DNA of 64,000 bases from Fulvimarina sp039652615 (GTDB taxonomy: Bacteria; Pseudomonadota; Alphaproteobacteria; Rhizobiales; Rhizobiaceae): the NCBI RefSeq assembly GCF_039652615.1, contig NZ_JBDJAC010000016.1, forward strand, positions 1-64,000. The letters are read 5' to 3'. The notes under the pieces were generated by a model that worked only from the letters and a program-made list of their open reading frames with translations, was not told the DNA's origin and searched no databases. Below are positions 9,117 through 17,243 of this stretch, piece after piece; position 1 is the stretch's first letter; every line of letters starts with the position of its first letter. A program made the position numbers and the translations under genes.

Positions 9117-9512
9117 ATGTATCAGCTGCGAACCGACGACATTCTCATCTCTGTGACCCCGAACTTTCTGCCTGAACAGTCCGAGCCGGAAGAGAGCCGC
9201 TATGTCTGGGCCTACACGGTCTCGATCGAGAACCTTGGCGAGAAGACCGTGCAGCTGATCGATCGCTACTGGCGGATCACAGATGAGAAGGGAAACGTGC
9301 AGGAAGTGGCAGGGGCTGGTGTCGTTGGAGATCAGCCGGTGATCGCGCCTGGCGACAGCTACACCTATACGTCCGGCTGCCCGCTTCCGACTCCGTCCGG
9401 CATCATGCAGGGCCATTACGGAATGCTCGACAGTGACGGCACGCGCTTTATGGCCGAGGTGCCGGCGTTTTCGCTCGACATACCCCAGAAAGGCCGCCGA
9501 ACCCTGAATTGA
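9117..9512 (+). CDS. apaG: ApaG domain protein
   Basis: A 131-residue fibronectin-like beta-sandwich protein. Strong family motifs run through the sequence: YQLRTDDILISVTPNFL, ESRYVWAYTVSIENLG, VQLIDRYWRITDEKGNVQEV, GAGVVGDQPVIAPGDSYTYT and SGCPLPTPSGIMQGHYGM. ApaG is linked genetically to Co2+ resistance and Ap4A levels, but its biochemical role is unclear. I start at 9117 because ApaG proteins begin MYxxxT; the longer ORF from 8952 adds a low-complexity N-terminus. The ribosome-binding site is weak, so the start is less certain than the identity. Confidence 0.88.
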   Translation: MYQLRTDDILISVTPNFLPEQSEPEESRYVWAYTVSIENLGEKTVQLIDRYWRITDEKGNVQEVAGAGVVGDQPVIAPGDSYTYTSGCPLPTPSGIMQGHYGMLDSDGTRFMAEVPAFSLDIPQKGRRTLN

Positions 9513-9538
9513 TCGCTCAGGGCGCGGTCAATATTCGC

Positions 9539-10450
9539 CTATGTCCGCGCCTTTCTGCCCCTCGGCAGGGCCACGAGAGATCCGGCGATAATGAGCGGCG
9601 TGGCAATCAGGAAGGATTCGTTCGGCATTTCGGCGAAGACGAGCAGACCGGCAAGCGCAGCCCAGAGGATCGAGAGATATTCGAACGGCGCGAGGGCTGC
9701 CGCGTCTGCATGGCGGAACGAGAGCGTCATCAGGATATGCGCGATCCCGCCAAAGAGACCTGCCCCGACCAAGAGCATCGCCTCTGCCGGGGTCGGCATC
9801 GTCCAGCCGAATGGCAAGGTCGCAAGCCCCGCAACGGCGGAAACGACGGCGAACCAGAGGGCGATCGCGCCGGCCTTTTCACCCGCCTTCGATAGCCGCC
9901 GAACCTGGATCAGCGCGCCGGCGGTTAAAAGCGCCGTCGCCAGCCCCATGAAGAGACCTAGCGACGATCCCTCAGGGAGGTTTCCCGACAGGGCCGGAAG
10001 GGCGAAGGCAGCCCCGCCGCAAAGGCCAAGGGCGATCCCGCTGATTCTCTTGGCGTTCAGGTTTTCTTGTAGAAAAAGCCAGCCGAGAAGTGCCAGCATG
10101 ACCGGAGACAGGTAGGACAGGAGTGTCGCCTCCGCGAGCGGGAGCATGCGGATGGTGGCAAAGGACGTGAACATGGCCGTCGCTCCAAGAAGCGAGCGCG
10201 CCATATGACCAAAAGGACGCTTTGTCCCGAGACCCCGTGGAAAATCGCCCGTCCACTACAAGAAGAGGACGAGGGGTAACAGCGCGACGGCGGAGCGAAA
10301 GAAGACCACCTGGCCAAGCGGCACCGACTGGCCGAGAGCCGTGATGCAGACGCCCATTCCGGCGAAGGCGAGGGTGGAGCCGATGCGCAGCACGACGCCG
10401 AGGGCTTCGCTCGGCAACGGGCTGCGAATGTCTTCGCTTGATGAGCTCAT
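9539..10450 (-). pseudogene. DMT/EamA-family permease interrupted by an in-frame amber codon
   Basis: Ten-helix drug/metabolite transporter read in one frame from ATG 10450 to the stop at 9539, but with a TAG at 10256-10258 after codon 64. The N-terminal piece ends VALLPLVLFL and, after the stop, the same frame continues WTGDFPRGLGTKRPFGH into the second EamA repeat (LLGATAMFTSFATIRMLPLAEA). Homologues run straight through this position, so only one base seems altered (for example Trp TGG or Gln CAG to TAG). A second start at 10204 could yield a 221-residue remnant. It is the last gene of the iron ABC operon, overlapping the ATPase stop as ATGA. Sequencing error or tRNA suppression are alternatives. 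Confidence 0.85.
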
Positions 10451-11211
10451 TCGCTGAGAAACCGGATATGCGGACGGGACGTGTTGTCGAGGGCGCTAAT
10501 ATGCGCGTCGATGCGAAAAACGTCCTTCAGGAGCCTTTCGTTCAGCACCGTTGCTGGAGGACCGCATTCGACGAGACTGCCGTTCTGCATCACGGCGATC
10601 CGGTCGCAGAACATGGCCGCGAGGTTGAGGTCGTGCAGCGCCACGACACTGGTCAGGTCGAGGTCGCGCACCATTCGCAGGATCTCGATCTGGTGATGGA
10701 TGTCGAGATGGTTGGTCGGCTCGTCGAGAAACATAATGCTGGGCGATTGGGCAAGCGCCCGGGCGATATGGACCCGCTGGCGTTCGCCGCCGGAAAGCGT
10801 CTGCCAGGCCTGTGCCCGATGCCCCATCATGTCGACGCGGGTCAGCGCGCTGGTGACCGCCTCCTCGTCCGCGGCAGACCAGCCGGAAAGAGCAGACCGG
10901 TGCGGGGTGCGACCGAGCTTCACCACGTCGCGCACTGAGACATTCGTGTCTGTTGCCGAACTCTGATGCACGAATGCTATCTGGCGGGCGAGCGCGCGGC
11001 GCGACATGCCGGCAATGTTCCGGCCCTCGATCTCGATCGTACCGGATCGGGGTCGCTTCAGGCCCGCCAGCAGCCGCAGGAGCGAGGACTTTCCCGAACC
11101 GTTCGGGCCGATCAGCCCGAGGGTTTCGCCCCGCTCGACCGACACAGACACTTCGCGGACGATGGTCTTGCGCCCAACACCCCAGACGAGATTTCGTGCA
11201 TCGATCGTCAT
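10447..11211 (-). CDS. iron-siderophore/heme-type ABC transporter ATP-binding protein
   Basis: A 254-residue ATPase of the FecE/HmuV/BtuD type that powers uptake through the permease encoded just upstream. Walker A GPNGSGKSSLLR at about residues 36-47, Q-loop around FVHQSS, signature LSGGERQRVHIARALAQ near 140, Walker B IMFLDEPTNHLDIHHQ, and the switch His in VVALHDLNLAAMFCDR. Start at 11211 (MTIDARNL) gives ATGA overlap with the permease stop; an upstream extension of the frame is an antisense shadow. Its own stop overlaps the DMT pseudogene start by 4 bp. Ligand not determinable. Confidence 0.92.
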   Translation of the reverse strand: MTIDARNLVWGVGRKTIVREVSVSVERGETLGLIGPNGSGKSSLLRLLAGLKRPRSGTIEIEGRNIAGMSRRALARQIAFVHQSSATDTNVSVRDVVKLGRTPHRSALSGWSAADEEAVTSALTRVDMMGHRAQAWQTLSGGERQRVHIARALAQSPSIMFLDEPTNHLDIHHQIEILRMVRDLDLTSVVALHDLNLAAMFCDRIAVMQNGSLVECGPPATVLNERLLKDVFRIDAHISALDNTSRPHIRFLSE

Positions 11212-12248
11212 GTCTGTGGCCGTGAGCGATAAAGGATGAGGGCGAAGAAGGGCACGCCGACCAGGGCGGTCACCACGCCGATTGGCACTGTCTGCTGGCT
11301 GACGATGACGCGCGATGCGATGTCGGCCAGCACCATGAAGACGGCACCGATGGCAGCGCAAGCGGGGAGCAAGCGCAGATGCATCGGCCCCACGATATAG
11401 CGGGCCGCATGGGGCACCACGAGACCGACAAAGCCAATTGCCCCGACCATGCTGACGATCGTCGCGGTAATCATGGCGGTCAGCGCGAACAGGACCAGAC
11501 GAATGCGCGCCACGGGAACGCCGAGCGCCGCCGCATCCTCGTCGCCGAAGGTGAAGGCATCGAGCGCCCGAGCCATCCACAGGCAGACACCCAGCCCCAG
11601 CGCCACGACGACGATCAGGAGATGAAAATCGGGCCAGCGCACGCCGCCGAAGCTGCCGAGCAGCCAGAACATGACGTCGCGCGCCTGCTGCGCATTGCCG
11701 GAGGTGGTTACGATGTAGGAGGTGAGCGCATTGAAGAGTTGCGCTGCCGCGACGCCGGCGAGGATCGTATGGTTTGGGCCGCTCGTCGCTCCGTTGGAGA
11801 GAAGCGCGACCAGCGCGAAAGCGCTGAAGGCACCGGCAAAGGCACCCATCGAGAGGGAAAGGCCTCCGCCGCCTATGCCCAGAACGATGACGCAGACCGC
11901 GCCGGTTGACGCGCCCGCCGACACACCGAGCACGAAAGGCTCGGCAAGGGGATTGCGAAGGAGCGCCTGCAGGATCGCGCCGCAAAGGGCGAGACCTGCC
12001 CCGGAGAGTGCCGCCACCAACGCCCGGCTGAGGCGCAGGTCCCAGACGACGCTTTGCTCGATTGGCGGGATCTCGGCGCTTGTCAGATCAAGCCCGTTCG
12101 TGACGGCAAGAAACACCGTATGAAGGCTGATGGCATAATCGCCAATGGCGGTCGCCACGGCGACCACGAAGCCGAGCAAAAGAAGTGAGAGCACCAGAAA
12201 CAGGGCCAGCCAGCCGGCCCCGCTTCCGGTCTGGGCGCGGGTCGTCAC
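11208..12248 (-). CDS. FecCD-family ABC transporter permease
   Basis: A 346-residue polytopic inner membrane protein of the BtuC/FecCD family for iron-siderophore, heme or cobalamin import. Family motifs: LRLSRALVAALSGAGLALCGAILQALLRNPLAEPFVLGVSAGA (about 70-115, shown here as its known region), the coupling-helix region with LGVPVARIRLV, and GFVGLVVPHAARYIVG near 270-285. It starts at a GTG at 12248, overlapping the binding-protein stop by 4 bp (GTGA), and ends overlapping the ATPase start by 4 bp. Tight overlaps indicate translational coupling of the complete importer. Confidence 0.92.
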   Translation of the reverse strand: MTTRAQTGSGAGWLALFLVLSLLLLGFVVAVATAIGDYAISLHTVFLAVTNGLDLTSAEIPPIEQSVVWDLRLSRALVAALSGAGLALCGAILQALLRNPLAEPFVLGVSAGASTGAVCVIVLGIGGGGLSLSMGAFAGAFSAFALVALLSNGATSGPNHTILAGVAAAQLFNALTSYIVTTSGNAQQARDVMFWLLGSFGGVRWPDFHLLIVVVALGLGVCLWMARALDAFTFGDEDAAALGVPVARIRLVLFALTAMITATIVSMVGAIGFVGLVVPHAARYIVGPMHLRLLPACAAIGAVFMVLADIASRVIVSQQTVPIGVVTALVGVPFFALILYRSRPQT

Positions 12249-13276
12249 GGAAGATCGAATGTCTTGAGCTGCTTTGCCACTTCCTCAGCACCGTACAGGG
12301 TGCGAATGCTCGGATTGGTCGCGGCCCCGCTCATCACGGCGATGCGCCCCGCCTTCACCGCTTCCATCTGGCTCACGGTGGGATCGGTCGTCAGAAACTC
12401 GATCTTGTTCTTGGCCTCGTCGAGGCCCCAGCGCTTGCGATCGACCTGCGCAGCGACGATGACGGTCGGGTTCGAAGCCATGATGCCCTCCCAGCCGAGC
12501 GCCGGCCATTCCGCTTCGGTCTTGAGCGCGTTCGAGCCACCAAGCAGATGGGCGATATAGCCCGACGGGCCATTGCCCCCGGCCAGATAGGCGTCGTCGG
12601 CGGGCGAGGGGCTGGAGAACCAGAAGAGGAAGGTCAGGTCATCGCGTTTGGGAAATTCGGCTTTTAGCGCCGCTTCGCGGGCTTTCAGGTCGGCAATCAG
12701 AGCCTCACCGCGATCAGCGACATCGAAGATGCGCGCAAGGTCCTCGATCTCCTGGTAGAGAAGATCCATCGACCACAGATTCTTTCGCAGGCCATAGACG
12801 CTTGTCGCGGCGCTGTTGCTGGCATTATCCGTGTCGGTTTCCACAGTGCAGGCGCTTGGCGACAGATAGGTGGGAATTTCGAATTTCTCGAAATCCTCGC
12901 GCTTGGCCACCTTGCTATCGGGACCTAGCAGCGTGGTGAGCATCGCGGCGACGAAATCCGGCTGCTTAGACAGGATCGATTCCAGCGTCGGGAATTCGAC
13001 GGTCAGAACCTCGACCTTGTCGTTGGCGTCTTCAAGTTCTGGCAGCACCTTGTTCGGCCAGAAGGCGGTAGCGGCCATCCGGTCTTCGAGACCAAGCATG
13101 AACATGACCTCGGCGCTGTTCTGGCCGAGGGCTACGGCGCGCTCCGGCGCCTTCTCAAAGGTGACCTCGCGGCCGCAGTTTTCGATCGTCAGGGGGTAGG
13201 ACGTCGGTTCGGTCCGCGCTGGCGTACAAACAATGACCGCAAGGCCGGTGAGTGCGATCAGGCACCTGTTCAGCAT
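12245..13276 (-). CDS. periplasmic substrate-binding protein of iron-type ABC importer
   Basis: About 343 residues. A signal peptide (LNRCLIALTGLAVIVCTPART) is followed by a class III binding-protein fold (FepB/BtuF): CGREVTFEKAPERAVALGQNSAEVMFMLGLEDRM near the N-terminus, then ESILSKQPDFVAAM and a long connecting helix in the middle. The lobe-2 motif GWEGIMASNPTVIVAA and the C-terminal AGRIAVM follow. No lipobox Cys is placed after the signal, so it is probably soluble. Start 13276 chosen over 13333 because it places the signal at the N-terminus. It is first gene of the four-gene operon. Fe-siderophore is the likeliest ligand class; heme or B12 remain possible. Confidence 0.88.
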   Translation of the reverse strand: MLNRCLIALTGLAVIVCTPARTEPTSYPLTIENCGREVTFEKAPERAVALGQNSAEVMFMLGLEDRMAATAFWPNKVLPELEDANDKVEVLTVEFPTLESILSKQPDFVAAMLTTLLGPDSKVAKREDFEKFEIPTYLSPSACTVETDTDNASNSAATSVYGLRKNLWSMDLLYQEIEDLARIFDVADRGEALIADLKAREAALKAEFPKRDDLTFLFWFSSPSPADDAYLAGGNGPSGYIAHLLGGSNALKTEAEWPALGWEGIMASNPTVIVAAQVDRKRWGLDEAKNKIEFLTTDPTVSQMEAVKAGRIAVMSGAATNPSIRTLYGAEEVAKQLKTFDLP

Positions 13277-13598
13277 GTTCTTGTCCCATGTTCGGAAACG
13301 AATTCGAGCGCGTCGTAATCCTGCGTCCAGCATAAAACAAGAGTTCTTTTATCCAGATAAAGACCTACGGGTGAACGCAGAGTTTCGGCGAGCGCGATAT
13401 CTGCCGAAAGGAAAAAGGTCTGAATGAAGGTCGCTGCCAATCCAGGCGAAACTGCCGGATTATGACGCTCGGCACGAATCCAGATTCGAATGGCAGACCA
13501 ACGCCCAGAGAATCAAGGGGACGTGCGCGACCAAAATCCGAAGACTGTTGTCAGGTTTCGTTTGTTCAGGCCTCCAGCAATCGAAGTCGGCTGCAGGC
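13277..13598. other. promoter region of the iron-type ABC operon, with a 14-bp palindrome
   Basis: About 320 bp upstream of the binding-protein gene and downstream of the SDR gene. A palindrome CGAATC-CA-GATTCG sits at 13475-13488. I looked for a cobalamin riboswitch (B12 box) and saw no convincing match, and for Irr or RirA boxes without a clear hit. Confidence 0.4.
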
Positions 13599-14516
13599 TC
13601 AAGAGGCCTGCAACGGATATCGAACGCCGGTCATCTCTTCCGAGACTTCCCAGAGCCGTTTTGCAAGATCTGGATCACGCGCGCGATCGGTCGATTTGGC
13701 AAGTGTCGCGGGACCTGCGGTCTCGCCGCGCTTGCTCGGGCCGACATAGGCACCCCCGTCGAGCCTTGGCGACGTCGCGGCGGCGAGGGTGGGCCATGCG
13801 CCTTCGGCCGCGGAGTTGAGAAACAGCTTGCCGGGCAGCATCAGATATTGCGCAGGACCAGGGAGAAAGCGCATGAGATTGGTTGCAGCGATACCAGGAT
13901 GGCAGGCGACGGCGATGGCTTCGGCCTTTGCGCGCCGGAGCCGGCGGTCCAGTTCGTACATATGCAGAAGATTGGCGAGCTTGCTCGCTTGGTAGCGTTC
14001 CAGCCGACTATAGCCCTTTTCGGCGTTGAGATCGTCGAAGTCGATCTTTGCCTTTCGATGCGCAATCGAACTGGTGAGGACGATCCGCGCATAGGGCCGT
14101 TCGATCAACTGGTCTATGAGGAGCCCTGTAAGCGCGAAGGCTCCGAGGTGGTTGACGCCGAACTGCAGCTCGAAGCCATCCTTTGTGTGCCCGAGCGGCG
14201 GCACCATGACGCCGGCATTATTAACGAGGACGTCGAGTTTTTCCTCGGACGCCAACTTTGCGGCTGCGCCGCGGATGGAGCCAAGATCGGCGAGATCGAT
14301 CGGGACGAAAGCGAGATCGGCGTTCGGATGGGTCAAGCGGATCTCGGCCATGGCAGACTGCGCCTTGGCCTCAGAACGGCAACCAAGAAGAACGCGAGCC
14401 CCCTTGCCTGCGAGAACACGCGCAGTTTCGAGTCCAAGGCCGGAATTGGCACCGGTGACGAAAAAGGTGCGGCCCGATTGATCGGTTACGTCCTCGGCGG
14501 TGAAGTTCCTGAGCAT
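13599..14516 (-). CDS. short-chain dehydrogenase/reductase (retinol-dehydrogenase-like)
   Basis: A 305-residue SDR. NAD(P)-binding TGxxxGxG motif VTGANSGLGLETAR at about residues 20-33, basic CRSEAKAQSA suggesting NADP(H), NNAGVM around 95, catalytic Ser in LTSSIAHRKA and YQASK (Tyr/Lys) near 175, and HPG after it. The pattern matches the broad group annotated as oxidoreductase or protochlorophyllide reductase/retinol-dehydrogenase-like; substrate unknown. Start moved to 14516 (MLRNFTAEDV); the ORF opens 14 codons earlier. It is monocistronic. Confidence 0.85.
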   Translation of the reverse strand: MLRNFTAEDVTDQSGRTFFVTGANSGLGLETARVLAGKGARVLLGCRSEAKAQSAMAEIRLTHPNADLAFVPIDLADLGSIRGAAAKLASEEKLDVLVNNAGVMVPPLGHTKDGFELQFGVNHLGAFALTGLLIDQLIERPYARIVLTSSIAHRKAKIDFDDLNAEKGYSRLERYQASKLANLLHMYELDRRLRRAKAEAIAVACHPGIAATNLMRFLPGPAQYLMLPGKLFLNSAAEGAWPTLAAATSPRLDGGAYVGPSKRGETAGPATLAKSTDRARDPDLAKRLWEVSEEMTGVRYPLQAS

Positions 14517-14720
14517 TGAGAGCCTACCCGTGTCGTTCGATGTGGTGCTTTGTACCAACGGACCCTAGAGTCGTTCGTCGGCCAAATGAAACGATGATCG
14601 GATCGATTCGTGCGGTTGCGACAGATCTTAATTGGGACCTGGATCCATGGTTATCGAGGGTGTCGCCGGACTTTCGTGACCAGCGGGTCGTTCTCTCATT
14701 CCTTCATGCGTTGATCCATT

Positions 14721-15182
14721 TCACGAGCGATGACGTAGCTGGCGCACTGCTTCGCCCGCGACCAGCGCCACCGATGCGGACAGGTTCATGGAGCGCGCGC
14801 CCGGCTGCATGGGGATCGTCAGCCGCGCATCCGCCGCTGCGTGAACCTCTTCGGGAACGCCAGCGGTTTCACGCCCGAACATCACGACGTCGTCATCGCG
14901 AAATTCGAAATCCCAGACCACGCTGTCGGCCTTTGTCGTCAGGAGGACCAGGCGGCGGTTCTTTTCGGTTCGCCAGCGCTCGAACGCGTCGAAATCTGCA
15001 TGTTTTGTGAGGTTTGCGAGCGAGAGGTAATCCATGCCCGCACGCTTCAACGAGCGGTCGGAGAGTTCGAAACCCGTTGGTTCGACGATCTCGATCCCGA
15101 GGTCGAGGCAGGCTGCCGTTCGCATCACGGCCCCGGTGTTTCCGGCAATGTCCGGTTGATAGAGCGCGATCGAGATCGCCAT
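14721..15182 (-). CDS. trmL: tRNA (cytidine(34)-2'-O)-methyltransferase
   Basis: A 153-residue SPOUT methyltransferase that 2'-O-methylates the wobble base of tRNA-Leu isoacceptors with SAM. It has the TrmL opening ISIALYQPDIAGNTGAVMRTAACL with the catalytic Arg, then VVMFGRETAGVPEEV and the knot-forming C-terminus TIPMQPGARSMNLSASVALVAGEA. Length equals the minimal TrmL (about 155), without the N-terminal extension of TrmH or RlmB. Start at 15182 (MAISIALYQ); an earlier in-frame start at 15212 adds ten residues. Confidence 0.92.
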   Translation of the reverse strand: MAISIALYQPDIAGNTGAVMRTAACLDLGIEIVEPTGFELSDRSLKRAGMDYLSLANLTKHADFDAFERWRTEKNRRLVLLTTKADSVVWDFEFRDDDVVMFGRETAGVPEEVHAAADARLTIPMQPGARSMNLSASVALVAGEAVRQLRHRS

Positions 15183-15374
15183 GGCGGAGTTGCTCCCTGG
15201 TGAAATTGCCATCGGTCGAAGGTTCTGGAACTGCCGGTGTGATCGCCGGGATGAGCGCCTATATCGGAACAGTCGCAGAAGCGCGACGCTCGACGTGTAA
15301 GAACGCTGCAGCGTTCAGTTCAAGCTTCTCATGCCTCGCATCGATGCGATGCGGCCTCACACCTTGGTTTCCCG

Positions 15375-17243
15375 ATGTTTGCTCGTTTCGAACGGCTCCT
15401 CAATCCGTTTCCTGAAGTGCCCGTCTCGGCGCCGCCGACCCATTCGGTCGGTGCCTTTATCTGGCATTTCGCCAGGCCGGCATGGCGCCTGCTGGCGGTC
15501 CTCGTCATCATCACCTTCTCGTTTTCCGCGATCGAAGTCTCTCTGTTCGCCTTTCTGGGTGACCTCATCGACTGGTTCGCGGGCGCCAATCGCGAGACCT
15601 TCCTTGCGGAGTACGGATGGCAGTTGGCGGGCCTCAGCGTCCTTATTCTGGTCGTTATGCCGGCGATCATGCTGTGTGACGGCTTCATCAGCTTTCAGGC
15701 GATTTTCGGCAACCTGCCGATGCGCTTCCGCTACACGATGCATCGCTGGCTGCTCGGTCATTCCGTTTCGTTCTTTCAGGACGAATTCGCCGGCCGGGTC
15801 TCGCAGAAACTCATGCAGACGGCGCTCGCGGTGCGCGAGGTCATCATCAAAGCGATCGACGTTTTCCTCTATATCGTCGTCTACATGACCGGCATTCTGG
15901 TGGTCGTCGGATCGACCGACTGGCGCATGACGCTGCCTTTCATCGGCTACGTCGTTCTCTATGTCGCAATGTTGGCCTATTTCGTTCCGCGGCTCGACAG
16001 GGTGTCCCAGCGCCAGGCCGATGCGCGAGCGGAAATGACGGGGCGCATCGTCGACGCCTATGCCAATATCGAGGCCGTAAAGCTCTTCGCCCATACAAGG
16101 CGCGAAGCGGACTATGCCCGCCAGTCGATGCGCATCTTCCTCAATCCGGTCTACGATCAATCGCGTTTGATTACGCAGTTCATCGTCGTCTTGCAGTTCC
16201 TGAATTCACTCCTGCTCTTCGGCGTGGGCGCAGTGGGCGTTGCCAACTGGACCGGTGGCCTCGTCACGGCCGGCGCGATCGCCGCTGCAATCGGCATTGT
16301 CCTGCGCGTTCAGGGCATGAGCCACTGGATCATGTGGGAAGTGTCCTCGCTGTTCGAGAACCTCGGCACGATCCGCGACGGCATGGAGACGTTCAAACGC
16401 CCTCATCAGGTGGTCGACAAGCGTGCGCCGGCCACCCTCGACGTACGGCGCGGCGAGATCAATTTCGAGAAGGTCACCTTCCATTATGGCAAGGAAGGCG
16501 GCGTTCTGGAGGACTTTTCACTTCGCATCCGGCCCGGTGAAAAGATTGGTCTGGTGGGCCGATCCGGCGCGGGCAAATCGACCATCCTCAATCTCCTGCT
16601 GCGCTTCCATGACGTGGAAAAGGGCCGCATCACCATCGACGGCGTCGATATCTCCGAGGCCGGACAGGACGAGTTGCGCGAGCGCATCGGCATGGTCACG
16701 CAGGATACCTCGCTGCTCCATCGCTCCATCCGCGAGAACATCCTCTATGGAAAACCGGAGGCAACCGAGGCGGAGATCGAAGCAGCCCTGAAGTCTGCCA
16801 GGGCCGCCGATTTCGTCGCCGAGCTCGTCGACCACAAGGGACAGCGCGGTCTTGAGGCCGAGGTCGGCGAGAGGGGCGTCAAATTGTCCGGCGGCCAGCG
16901 TCAGCGGATCGCGATCGCGCGCGTTATGCTGAAGGACGCGCCGATCCTCCTCCTCGACGAGGCGACCAGCGCGCTTGATTCCGAGGTCGAGGCCGCGATC
17001 TCGGACAATCTCTACCGGCTCATGGAGAACAAGACCGTCATCGCCGTTGCCCACCGCCTGTCCACCATCGCAGCGCTCGATCGGCTGATCGTTCTCGACG
17101 AGGGACGGATCGTCGAAGAAGGGACCCATAGCGAGCTGGTCGCGGCCGGCGGTCTCTACGCACAGCTCTGGGATCGGCAAGTCGGCGGGTTCCTCATTGA
17201 TGGCGAGCCGACAGAGACAAGAGAGGCGAGGGCAGCCCAATGA
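15375..17243 (+). CDS. ABC exporter, fused permease-ATPase (first of tandem pair)
   Basis: A 622-residue half-transporter: transmembrane domain with six segments in about residues 30-320 and a nucleotide-binding domain from about 355. Walker A GRSGAGKST near 394, Q-loop VTQDTSLLHRSIRENI, signature LSGGQRQRIAIAR near 503, Walker B with catalytic Glu ILLLDEATSALDSE near 524, H-loop AHRLSTIAALDR near 558. All catalytic residues are intact. The stop overlaps the start of the second exporter by 4 bp and the two N-termini are similar (both contain FIWHFA), so they are tandem paralogues likely to form a heterodimer. Substrate unknown (lipid, drug or peptide). Confidence 0.92.
   Translation: MFARFERLLNPFPEVPVSAPPTHSVGAFIWHFARPAWRLLAVLVIITFSFSAIEVSLFAFLGDLIDWFAGANRETFLAEYGWQLAGLSVLILVVMPAIMLCDGFISFQAIFGNLPMRFRYTMHRWLLGHSVSFFQDEFAGRVSQKLMQTALAVREVIIKAIDVFLYIVVYMTGILVVVGSTDWRMTLPFIGYVVLYVAMLAYFVPRLDRVSQRQADARAEMTGRIVDAYANIEAVKLFAHTRREADYARQSMRIFLNPVYDQSRLITQFIVVLQFLNSLLLFGVGAVGVANWTGGLVTAGAIAAAIGIVLRVQGMSHWIMWEVSSLFENLGTIRDGMETFKRPHQVVDKRAPATLDVRRGEINFEKVTFHYGKEGGVLEDFSLRIRPGEKIGLVGRSGAGKSTILNLLLRFHDVEKGRITIDGVDISEAGQDELRERIGMVTQDTSLLHRSIRENILYGKPEATEAEIEAALKSARAADFVAELVDHKGQRGLEAEVGERGVKLSGGQRQRIAIARVMLKDAPILLLDEATSALDSEVEAAISDNLYRLMENKTVIAVAHRLSTIAALDRLIVLDEGRIVEEGTHSELVAAGGLYAQLWDRQVGGFLIDGEPTETREARAAQ

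Noticed and set aside
11212..11985. N-terminal extension of the ATPase frame to 512 residues
   Set aside because: The extra 258 codons are out-of-frame with, and fully inside, the FecCD permease gene and have Arg/Gly-rich shadow composition.
13334..13598. Possible cobalamin riboswitch upstream of the iron-type ABC operon
   Set aside because: No B12-box or core GCCACTG-type element could be found on the minus strand.
13548..14519. 323-residue plus-strand ORF
   Set aside because: Entirely antisense to the SDR gene, which has clear NAD-binding and YxxxK motifs; composition is that of a high-GC shadow frame.
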